A DNA stretch of 64,000 bases, taken from positions 17,446,934 to 17,510,933 of the forward strand of contig CM055095.1 of NCBI GenBank assembly GCA_029204225.1, read 5' to 3'. The position numbers were made by a program, and so were the translations under genes. Every line of letters begins with the position of its first letter. Position 1 is the first letter of the stretch. Below the pieces are notes generated by a model. It was given only the letters and a program-made list of their open reading frames with translations, searched no databases and was not told the origin of the DNA. Below, piece by piece: positions 38,201 to 50,200 of this stretch. Origin of the DNA: Diphasiastrum complanatum. Lineage: Eukaryota; Streptophyta; Lycopodiopsida; Lycopodiales; Lycopodiaceae.

Positions 38201-41200
38201 TGACCCAGTACCCTATACCCAAGCAACATGCGACTCTGAGGCTCAGAAACATCATTAACAGCTTTATTTACATTTCTGTTACAAAGGTCACCACAGGCCG
38301 GTGACTTAGCCATTTCTGTATTTACAAGAAGTACATCTATAAGTAAAAACAGTAAACAATCGGGACAGAGAGTAAAAGTTGTACCATCCCTTCCTCCCTC
38401 AGGTAACATCGTCCACGATGGCAAAGCTAGGGTACTGTGCACGCAGACTGTGCACGGTCTCCTAGGTAGCATCAGAAAGAGGCCTGCCATGCCAAGCGAC
38501 CAAGTACTCACGGATCAGATGGTTGCGTAAATGCCTCTCCCGCCTATCCAATACCCTCGCTGGCCCATGGGTTACTTCTCCCTGCTCCTGGAATGCAAAC
38601 AAACCATCAGACAACAAGTTATCACCGTTATGTAAAACCCGTTTCAATCTAGAAACGTGAAATACAGGATGCACTTTACAAGTTTTAGGAAAATCTAACT
38701 TATAAGAAGCATCACTGATTCTTTTAACAATTTTCTAGGGTCCACAATAACGCGGGGACAACTTGTAACATTTGCCCGTCTTAAGGGTCTTAGAGTCCTT
38801 GGGTACTTGGAGAAACACCATGTCTCCTACCACAAACCCTCTAGGCATGCGATGCTGATCAGCATATGACTTTGCTCGATCCATCGTCGAATGCAAAACG
38901 TGTGGGAGCTGGTTTCTTCAGATCTAGTGAACTGAAGGTGCAGAAAAGGGCAAGGGCACGCCTCTTCCGAGTGACAAATGTCACCACGGCAAGGGCCATC
39001 TCAGCTATCCTGCGGACCTTGGGCAAGCGGCCAATATCCCCCAATATAAGATCAATGATATGTGCAGCACAGGGGGTCCATACAATAGCAGGGTATTGCA
39101 CTACGTTGGCAGGGCCAACCTCCTCTATAACCTCACTGATGACATCGAACATAAACTGTCCGTCAATGACCATCCCACCTCTACTAGCATCAATGGCCCG
39201 ATAAAACATACTGCCCATGCAACAAGACACCAATATGTTGATCACTGGCCGACGACGGGTGTCACTCCAGCCATCAGACATGATCAAGCACCCATAGCTC
39301 TCCCAAGCGGCATCATCTATGTGGTGAGCTCCTCCACCCTGGATGTAAGGTGGGTGGTACGGACAATCTAAGCCATGGGTGGCCTGAAGCAAGGACCTAC
39401 AGCAGCAACTGTAGCTATAGCCCTCTTGAAAGGCTCTGAGTCAGCAATGGCAATGGCAGGTTCAGCTCATAGATCATGTTTGCCAAAGCCTGCTGGGCCT
39501 CTGCATCAAGATGGGGCTGGAAAGACTCCCCCATGGACTGTTGTCTATACTGGGAGGTGCGAGACGATCTACTGGAGCTGCCCTAGTGTGGTAAGCACCC
39601 CTACAAGGAGCAGGAGGTATGTCAGTGGCAGGGGGGTGCTGAGGCTGGGGGAGAAACTGGGCCTGAGGTGGCTGAGGGGGATGTTGTGGCACAGGGGGAT
39701 GTTGCGGCTACGGGGGATGTTGGGGCTGCTGAGATGGTGGTGAAGAAGTTCCAGAAGAACCAGCCTCACCATGTTGTCTATCATCACCATCCTCATCATC
39801 AAAGTTCAAATCATCCTGATGTGAAGGGAAAGTGGATGGTATGTCCTGGGTGTCCTGTGAGAGACCATCTGGTGCCAACTCAAAGCGAAGAAATCGGAAT
39901 GTCTGCACTGGGCGAGTCATCTGAGTGACTGTAGGAAGACATTGTCGAAATGCACCCACTGGAATAGATGCAGGAGGAGGGGGGGGACGTGGTGCAGTGG
40001 GCTATGGTGGTGCGGTAGGACGTGGTGCGGTGGGCTGAGGAACAAGTGGCGGATGTGCATCAGGCTGCGGGGGAGGATCACGAACACGAGGCTGAGGAGG
40101 ACGTGGTGGTGGTGGACGAGAAGCTAGTGGATCCCGTGGGGTGGATGACACTACTGTATATACATCAGGATCTAGTGACATACCGGCCTACGTCAATCGT
40201 GCTCTATATATGTCAATGAGCCTACAACGCTCCTGAGCAGGCATGTGTGCGCAAGGGAGGGAGCCCAAGCGTTTGCCATCACCCTTGACAGCACCAAGGA
40301 GATGGCCTTTCAGCCTAGTGAGAGTGCTGACAAAAGGACCATGACAAAACCTACAAGTCCATCCACGCGTCCCAGACCGAATGTCAGACCTAACTAACTC
40401 GGGGTCTTGGTCTACCTCACCCCATAGCTCAAGCATATCACCAGCAGGCATGGTGTGAGATGGTATAGGAAATAGGAAGTACGGAAGTGAAGAAATTAGA
40501 AGTGCAAGAAAAGATAAATGAGTTACCGTTTGGTCAGAGAAAACTAGTCCTGGATAAGTCGATATGAGCTCCCACGCAATGCAGTGAACCTGGGGATGCC
40601 AACCCTAAACCCTATCAAGCAAAACCCTAAACCCTAAGATGGCCAAGAACAAGCAAAAGAAACAGACAAAAAACCCTAAAACCTCCACAAAAGGCCCTCC
40701 ATAATGTAAACACCTACTTTTTCTCTAAAAAGCAAAGTAAAATGAAAACCCTAACCTTCTCTCTCTAGATAGCTAGTACAATCTCTCTCTAGACTGTCCC
40801 AATCTCTCTCTGTGATACGAAAACCCCAAACCTTAAAAAGAGGCCTATTTGCATGAGAAAATGTGAAAAAACCTGCTTTCTGACCCAAAAAAACATAAAG
40901 ACCAAACCCTAATTCTCTCTCTACAAAGGCGGGCTATACAATGTATGTCCATAACACTCCTCATTTGAGGTCTCTGTCTCCTCTTCCTCTCTAAAACACC
41001 CATCCCCAAGAGCACAAGAGCTCATAGTCTCTTCTCCTTTCCTTCTACATGATACAGTAGCCCTAGTGGTAGGTCCTACACACAAGAATTGGCAAAGGTT
41101 ACAAACTTGCAACTTATTGTGATGTTTGAGGCTTGAGCTTTGAAAACTGAATCGTAAATCTCATAAAAGTTAGAACTTTGAACATAGGAACATGGAATTA

Positions 41201-44200
41201 TGAAGTCGGAGATCGGAATCAACTTGCAACCAATAAAAGTTTACGCAAAACGTATAGAACCATGTTATGTCCAAATCATTTTACTTGCATCATCGTTTTC
41301 ATTAAGAGTGATCATGACTTTGGGCCTAAATATGCATCTGGCCAGAGTTCACCTGTCTACACAAATGATTACTTTGAAATGTTGACATGTTCTCTTGATA
41401 CCCCATAAAGCAAGTTCATGAATTGTGATTAACCTGAAGTTCAGAAATATTTCTACCAGGTTCTCACATGTTTTGCCTTGCATAGATAGGGAAACGTGCC
41501 TTATTCAAGGATCAAGCTCATTAATTGTTTATCAAAGTAGCCCATCTAATAAATCCTAGTTAAGATCTAGTGGTCTCCCTTATAGAAGACTTTCCATTTT
41601 AGAACATAAATACGATTCGTTTGGCTTTTCTATTCACCAAATCCCAAACATAATGCACAATTTGGTTAGAAGTAGATCTCTACCAAAGAATTGCAAAATG
41701 AAATGGCTAGCCTTTTATGACTCAGTACCTGTTTGTGGGTTCGTATGTCCCATGCTCTGATTGTTCCATCAGCAGATGAAGAACATAACATGTGCGGTGA
41801 AGAAGAATCTGGGAAAGCAATCTCACTGATGGTGCTTGAATGTCCTAAACATTCCCCCACAAATTGGCCAGAGAAAGGAGAATAAGTCTTGATAGCATGT
41901 GTTGAAAGTGAAACAGCCATTCTGGATTTGTCTCCACTGCAAAGTATGAGCCAAAACAACAAAGATAACATGAACCTTTTGATTGACAAGCCACAAAAAG
42001 ATGAAAAATTAAAAGGACATCTTATACAATCCTATAAAGGGATAGCTCTAAAGAGACTTCCCAATAGCCAAGTAGTCCTAGCCAGTTCTCACAACTATGT
42101 TGAAATCTCTTTGGACCGAACCTTTCATTGCATAACAGGAATATGTCGCCTTGAAGAACATTTGAGACAACTTTGTGAATGATTAGCCAACAAGAGCGCT
42201 ACGATGATACATAAAGCACGAATCTAAAGGTAACAGCCAAGTCCATCGCAAGTATCTCAAATATGTACACATAACTCAATGAGTGAACATTATACACACA
42301 CGACACGAAAGTTAGCTAAAGCTTCAAATGATGAAAAAAACGAGTTTGAAGGAGGCCTCAAAGAAATCTTCACTACCAAGATGATATGTGAAGCATGCAT
42401 TTGAAGGTAACCACCAAGTCACTAACACAACACGTATCTTAAATATGCACACTTTGCAAGTGGCCATCTATACATATGCACGACACAAGGCATTGTAAAA
42501 ATATGCTAAAGCTTCACAAGACACAAGAAACTACAAGTTTGTAGTAAGCCTTGAAAAACCTTCACCAAAGAGTCATAATTTCAAAGATACAATGTGAATA
42601 GGCTTCATGATAATCAACTACTTACAATTAAATCCATACCACATCTTCCCAACAAATACCAATTAATCCCTTATATCCTTTACTTTGTTCTAAATACATT
42701 CTTTTTACTACGAGTTGCATTCTAAATGACAATATTTCTTACTATTCTAACATTCCCACTATTAAGTTTACTAACTTGACCTCAAATCGTGTAGTACGTT
42801 CAAATCCTAGTACCTAAGATGGGATCACATGCTTAGGCCATCCATTTCGTTCTCACTCTAAAATCGTTCTCACTCAACAACTTGAGGAGATCGCCATGCA
42901 TTCTAGGAAAATACGCAGCAAACAACTTTCTAAGATCAATCATCAATACCAAAATACATAGATGGACTCATGTTTCCACATACCTACTCATATCATTACA
43001 TTCCAAGCTTAGTGCAAGTCATCGTAATAAAAGCATGTCCACATCAAATACTATTAATTCTTTTTTATTGTTCCTCTAGGTTCCATGTCATACGCAAACT
43101 TTTCCACACAATTGCTACTAACAATCTTCACATTGATGGTTGTAGCATCTTGGAATGTTTGTTTATGACCAGCAAGTTTGATGAATATGCCCAAAATATA
43201 TTTTGCTAGTTACGACAAAAGGCTCACTTACACGAAGTCAATATTTCTTCAAATACTTCTATGTGAATTCCTATGTAGCTATTCTATGTAATTTTGTACT
43301 TGTTTGTGAGAATAGAAGTATATTAACCATCAACAATAATAATGATAAAATCTAAATCAACATGCACCACTTATGATTTTGCTTGCCGAAATCTAACAAT
43401 AAGCAAGTATCTGTAGAAATTAAAAAAAAAACAAGAAAATGAGGCCAACACCAATGACCTTTGTGGAAGCCTTGGTTCAATGGAACGCATTCCAATTTTC
43501 AAGAGCCCCACATTTTGAAACTCCCAAACTTAGAACCAAGTGCCCACTGCCAAACTCTATTTTGATTTCTTTTTAAAAAATTTGCACTTTTGTAGCATAT
43601 GTCATGAAAATATATAAAAGCAACCTTAAAAAGCCCTAACATATTTATATACGTAAGTTTTAAGCTAAAGGCACAAGCAAATAATCAATGATTCTAGTTT
43701 AGCGCACAAATTTTTTGTAATTGAAATGAGCTATCATTAGAGCTAAAGCACAAACTATTTATGCAAACATGACTAGGTAAATCCTACCAAACAATGTGAT
43801 GAAGATCTCTTAGACCTTGAAGCTCTCTTCATGGGTTGTTTGAAGTCCATGAAGTGATTTTATCCCTTTCCTCATGCGGTGCGTCTCATCCACTATGGAT
43901 TCACTTAGCTCTTTATAAATTTCCGTAGCCCACTATAGCTTTTCTCCAAGAGCTTGTAGGAAAGCAAGAGTCAAGTCACCAAGATCTAGTTATTAATCAA
44001 TCTCCACAGAAAACAAGAGAAGAGGCTGGGCACCCAACTTTAAGAGAGAGAGAGAGAAAACAGCAACAAGAGCAACGGAGAGCAATGCTTAGCCAAACTA
44101 TAAAAATGGAATGCACAATGAGCATCTAAGTACTCTACCTGGATGTGACCAAATGCCACCAAACCCTAAGGTTAACCACTTACTAAATGTAAGGCACCCC

Positions 44201-47200
44201 CAAAAGTCAAAATAGGGCCCCTAAACAAAATTAGACCCCTAAGGACCCACGAGTCAGTACATGACCAAAATTGGGTCCAACTGAACTTAAGACAAACTTA
44301 AGATGGCCTAAATAACTTAATACCCATGGATACACAAATCTCGACCTTTTGGGTCAAAGTAACCTATGGATTAACTTTAGCATAGTCATTTATTTCTAAC
44401 ACCCTCCTTAAATGACAATGCAAAAACTAAAATCTTCACTATGTAACAAAACCAACACGTGGTATCAAATTTAAAACTTTGCATAAAGCTTCAAATCTGA
44501 CTCTTCACTACAAGAAATGTCCGGTCTTGAATTACATAGGTAAATGAGACAGCCAATAGCTTGACAATATAAAGTAGTGTCAAATGATTCACCATCACCT
44601 TGACTACTTAATTCCAGACCTGTCTCCATAGGTGTAGCAACCGGCTTGCAATCTTCCATCTTGAACTGCTTCAAAATCTGCCCAATGTAGCATTCTTGAG
44701 AGATGAAAATTTCAACCCCTTCTTGTACAAATTCAAGACCAAGATAAAAGTGCAATAGGCCTAACTCTGAAGTTTCGAAAACCATTACCCATTTAGAACC
44801 AATTGCCTTCTTCCCATGAGGAAGATCAACAAGAACCCAAATCCGGTTCTTCATAAGTGAGTCATATTCATCTTGCATCGCATCCTCCCAACATTTTACT
44901 CCCTTGGCCTGCTCATAGAAAACAGGTTCTTCTGCAACATCTCCATGAAATGAAAGAGCAAAATCTGAAAAATCAGCATAGTCCACTGATTTTGTAGAGG
45001 CACATGTCTTTCCATCATAAAATGAACCTACTTTGTTGTCCCGCAAAGTCGACAACAGCCACCACGGGACTGTTTTGGGCTGTCCAACAGCCATGTCTCT
45101 TCTTACAATTTGTTGTGAAAGATCCTCCGACACCGCACTTGGCTGTCCAAGATCTTCCAAAACTGGTCCTGCTGTCCAACAGTTCCTGCAGGCTGATTTT
45201 GAGCAACAACGGGCGGTTCTTGATAAACATTAGGCTCTAAACTTGATGAGGTGTTGGGCAGGTCGAAACTGGTTGATTGCTGCCCCTTATCTCCAGCAAT
45301 AGAAGATGGTACCAAATCTGGAAAAACTTCAACATTCACACTATGTGGGCTGTCCCCCTTCAAGATATGAGTTGGGGAAACATCCAATGAATTCTTTTCA
45401 TCAAAATGCACATCACGACTAACAATAATCTTGTTAGTGCTCAAATTGAACAGCCTATAGCCTTTGCTTTCACTACTATAGCCAACAAAAATGCATTTAA
45501 CTCCTTTATCCTCAAGCTTTGTACGAAGTTCATTTGGAACAAAAGCATAAGCCTTACAACAAAAATGCGAAAGTGAGAGATTGTAGGCTTCTTTCCATAC
45601 CAAACTTCATAAGGAGTTAATACTTTCAATGCTTTAGTAGGACAACGATTGCTTATGTATGCTGCCGTTATAACCGCTTCAGCCCAAAACTTGTGAGGCA
45701 GCCCCTTTGCTTTGAGCATGCAACGGGCCATCTCCATAAGTGTGCGATTCTTTCGCTCAGCAACACCATTTTGTTGAGGCGTATAGGGAGTTTTCATTTG
45801 ATGTAGAATTCCCTTTTCTCGAAGAAATGCACCAAACGTATTCTTAATTTATTCCCCTCCTCGATCGGTGCATAGGGTCTTTAAAGAATGCCCAAACTGA
45901 TTTTCCACCATTGCTAGAAAATCTTTGAAACGTTGACAAACTTCCGATTTAGCCTTCATAGGATAGATCCATGTAAAACGGGAAAAGTCATCAATAAAAG
46001 TCACAAAATAGATGCACTTTCCAATGGATTCGGTCCTCATTGGACCACAAACATCACTATGAACCAAATCAAATTTATCAAGAACCCTTATAGTTCCATG
46101 TATGCACCCCTCGCATACATGCCCTTCCGGCTGCTCAATAGTAGGAATGTCTTCTACCATATTAAATGTCTTCAGCTTCTTCAAACTTGCAAAGTTGAGA
46201 TGCCCAAACCTTGCGTGCCACAATTCAGCCAACTCCAATGATTGTGATGTAAAAGCAACAAGACATGTAGAGGGAATTCGTCGCTCATAGGTATCCATAA
46301 TGAATAAGCCAGCATGCATTGTTCCCGAAACAATAATCAAGAGTGATCTTTTAGGATCCTTGACAAGACACTTATCTTCTTTGAACTCAACAACTAGTCC
46401 TTGCTTCAACATAGTTGAAACCGAAAGAAGATTTTTCTTGATTCCCGGAACATAAAGCACATTCTTAATGTACTTTTCTTCACCATTAGGCAAAATGATG
46501 GCTACAATTCCAGTTCCATGAATAGAATAAGATGCATCATCCACACATTGTACCTTACTTCCATTTTGCACTTTCACTAATTTAGTGAATGCTTCTTTAC
46601 GAGAAGTCATATGACGAGTAGCACCACTATCAATCGGATTCAATGGGTTGAAAATCAGCAACTTGCAAAACAGAATCTGAATTCCTCATAGATGTAGTAG
46701 TACTAGTAGAAGCAATATTAGACACAAAAGCATAGTCTTGGTTAAAGAGATCACCACGAGCTTCAAGCTCTTGCTCCAAAGTAGCAAGTGAAGCACTAGT
46801 ATCAATTCCTTTACTCTCCTCTTTCGCAAGCTTCTTCTTACAATCCTTGATGAAATGCCCATACCTTTTGCAATAATGGCACTTCCCTTTCTTCTTTTGA
46901 GTGTTGATTTTGACCTCCAACGGGCTTTTGCTCATCCTTGGAAGGAGGATTCCCCTTTCCTTTTGACTTGCCTTTTGTTAGAAGTAATAAATGATAATGT
47001 TAGTTTCCCATAGGTTACTTTAACCCAAAAAGTCGAGACTTGTGTAACCATGGGTTAGGTTTATTATTTAGACCATGTTAAGTCAGTTTTAGTTGAGTTG
47101 GACCCAATTTTGGTCCAGTAGTAATTCGTGGGTCCAAGTAAAGTCTAATTATGTTAAGGGACCCTATCTTGACTTTTGGGGGTGCCCTATAATTAGTAGT

Positions 47201-50200
47201 GGGTCTTGGAAGGTTCTAGAACTTAGAATTTGGAAGAGTCTAGGCCCTTGGAAGGCCTATTTATATGTACTCTTTGTTCATTTGTAATTCATTCCCTTTC
47301 AAGCATTGTTACTACTTTCTCTCTCCTTGAGAGCGCCTAACCCTCTCCCTCTTCTTCTTGTATATGGAGATTGAATGTTAGAAGGATCTTGGCACTTTGA
47401 TTTCCTACATGGTATCAGAGCCATGGATCTTCTATGCTTGATTTAGGGCGCCCTACCAGAAGAGATCGGCTTCACTTAGGGATCACAAAAATTCAGCACC
47501 TTTGCTGATTTTTTGGAGTGAAGGTCCGTTTTTTGACTCTTTTCCGTTTTGCAGGAGGGCGCCACACATCAAAGAAGATAACAGGATTTTGGGCGCCCAA
47601 AAATCAGGTTGTTGTTTGCTGATTTTTCAAGTTGCAGGAAGGCGCCATAAATTATCTTCTTTGGGGCTTCTTTTAGGTCGCCCACATCCGTGTAGGTTTA
47701 TCCTACTTCCGTTGGTCCGTTGCTGCCCTATTTTTCAGATTTGCTCCTTTGCAGGAGGGCGCCCATCTACAAGCAATTTCTATTCTTCTGATTTGGCTGA
47801 AAAATCAGCACCCTTGCTGATTTTACAAAGTGAAGATCCGCTCCTTTTTGCTTGTTTCCAGGTGTGGAAGAAGGCGCTAATTTTTTTGTGATGATCCGAT
47901 CACATTCCGAGGCTGAAAATTGGACAGCATATTACCATTTGTAGGGGTGCTGCAACAGCCCTATCCGTGTGTGTATTGTTCACACTTTTTGGCAAGAAAG
48001 AAGAGTTCCGAAAAAAGCTTTGTTGGAGGCTAACCTGATTCTTTGCTTGCTGGTTTTTGAGTTTGTAATGCAATTTCAGGCTAAAATTTTCAGCACACAA
48101 GGCTTGTAGGAGGGAGAGTTCCTACATCCATCTAATGTGTGGTTTCCACACATTCCGGTGCTGATTTGTCAGATTTGATACTTGCTGGTTTCTGTGTCTT
48201 TTAGGGCACATTTAGGGTTTGAAAAAGTTTATCTTCTTGGCTGGTTCTTATGGCAAGAGATTTGGGAGCAATTCGTACTTGTTCAGGTGAAGATATGTTG
48301 GATGGCACCAACTATTCTTCATGGAGTTGCAAGCTGAGATTTTGCATCGACGTGATGATCAAGATTTTATCGGTAACAAGATCTATCTTATATCATTTGA
48401 GATTTTGCAAGACCTTTAAAAGTGCTTGGGAAACACTTTTAAAGATGTACCGAATAAAGGATTCATCATCATGCTTTCTCCTCTCTACTTCATCCTCTTT
48501 GAAAGTAGAAGAGCAAAGTCATGCAAAGTTTGATCATTGTCTTTTTACAAGTACAAGTTTGCATCGGAATGTTGGTATGGTAGAGATTCTTCTTCTCTTG
48601 AGCCATTTGTTGCCAATGATGGATGCATTAGTGAAGAACTTTATGAGCAAGCTTCTCAAGATAATGTTTTGGAAAAGGCTGAAATCAAGCATTCTTTGAG
48701 CCCATTTTGTACTAATGGAGGAGGGGAAAAAATCATGTCAATTAGTACATTGGTTCAAAGTGGCGTGTTGCTGGATTATTTGGGTGTTCAAAGTGGCAAG
48801 CTGTTGGTTTTTTTCTTGAAGATGGTAGACACCAGATTTAGCCATGGTTTACTGATCATTTTAAGCCTATGTTACATCATGAGCATCCTATTATGCATCG
48901 GGAACGGCCTGCGCATTTTAAGCCTATGTTACATCATGAGCATCCTATTATGCATCGGGAACGGCCTGCGGAAGGTTTTTGGACAGCAAGATCCACATTT
49001 GGAACACTTTGGACAGCAAAGTGTTGGTGATTTTGTGGCTGTTGGACAGCCTGCTACAGCCTCTTGTTGGTTGTCCGGGTTTTTGCGGGATAGCAAAGCA
49101 TCTTTTTACCTTGGAGGAAACACACATGCCTCACCAAAATCAGTACCTTATGCTGATTTTCATGTTTTGATGCTTACTTCTTATGATGACGGTGTTGTCT
49201 TACCTAGTGTTGGTGAGCAGATCATTAATAGTAAGATTCGGGAGGATGTGATGGTAAAAGAGTATCATACTCTTCTTTATGTTTCTTGTGGTAAGAAGAC
49301 TTATGGAATCATGTGGGAACCATTGATGGATTGCAAATCCATATTTCAGCTTGTGTCTGGTTTTTGGGTTACCTACTTTGGATGGAGCATGCTTGTCTTC
49401 ACTCTTCGACTTGATGCTACCGCACTTCGTATTCTACATCTCTTCTACATCGGGCATGATTGGGGCTGAGATTTCGGCTACTTCGACTACTTCAAGCTGA
49501 AGTTTTTTTTTTTGGCGGCATTAAGCTTGGACAGCAAGCTGCATCTTTCCTTTTTCGGCTACATGGAGTTTTGGGCAGCATGCAACACTTTGCATTTTTG
49601 TTACAATTTTTCATACTTCCATAGGTTACTTTGACCCAAAAGGTCTCCCACTTCTTTTGTTCTTCCGAAGATGTAGAAGATGATGTTGATGATGATGATC
49701 CACGAGGTGTAAGAGGTGCCAAAGACGGAGGCCTTTCCTCATCACCATTGACCAAATCCCACAGCCCTTTCGCTATGAGAAGATTCTTCATCATGTAACT
49801 CCACAAGGAGTAGTTTGTGACATCCAACCGATCTTCACTAAACAAAGAACCGATAGCTTCCGATTCTTTAGCCATTACCTCCAACAAAATTTCAGCTTGT
49901 AGTAGATAGGAAAGAGAGCCTTTCCACAACCAAATCTACTCAAAAATTTGCAGCAAACAAAGAGCTGAAAGTAGGAGCACAAGATGTTAGGTTAGCTTCG
50001 ATTGAAGCCTACACCGAAACCCAATTAGGAAGCCAAATAGTGTGATCAACACACACTCGAATAGGGTTGTTGAAAGCACCCTACTGCTTGCTGAGAATCT
50101 GCAAATTTCCAGCCACAAGTTGACCTAACCCTGAGTAGGGTTTGCTGAATTTTGGGTGCCCTCCTACACAAATGCAAACCTGAAAACAAAAACAACAAGA

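Larger units (their letters stand above)
46976..49645 (+). mobile_element. Nested copia relative in opposite orientation, 3' truncated
   Basis: Inserted into the gag of the 7.0-kb copia. The 5' LTR (46976-47409) resembles the host element LTRs (TGTTAG start, CCATAGGTTACTTTgACCC block), and is followed by a perfect PBS. The interior keeps a gag-like start (48250-48540) and a rearranged stretch like the integrase-RT linker of the host element (48970-49320). The 3' LTR is reduced to about 47 bp (49599-49645). Host gag resumes at 49646, but roughly 100 codons between the two gag parts are missing, so a deletion took the 3' LTR and part of the host gag. Confidence 0.85.

Noticed and set aside
40600-40640. 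AACCCTAAACCCTA stretch as an interstitial telomere
   Set aside because: Only two or three imperfect units. Better read as a telo-box promoter motif upstream of the hAT frame.
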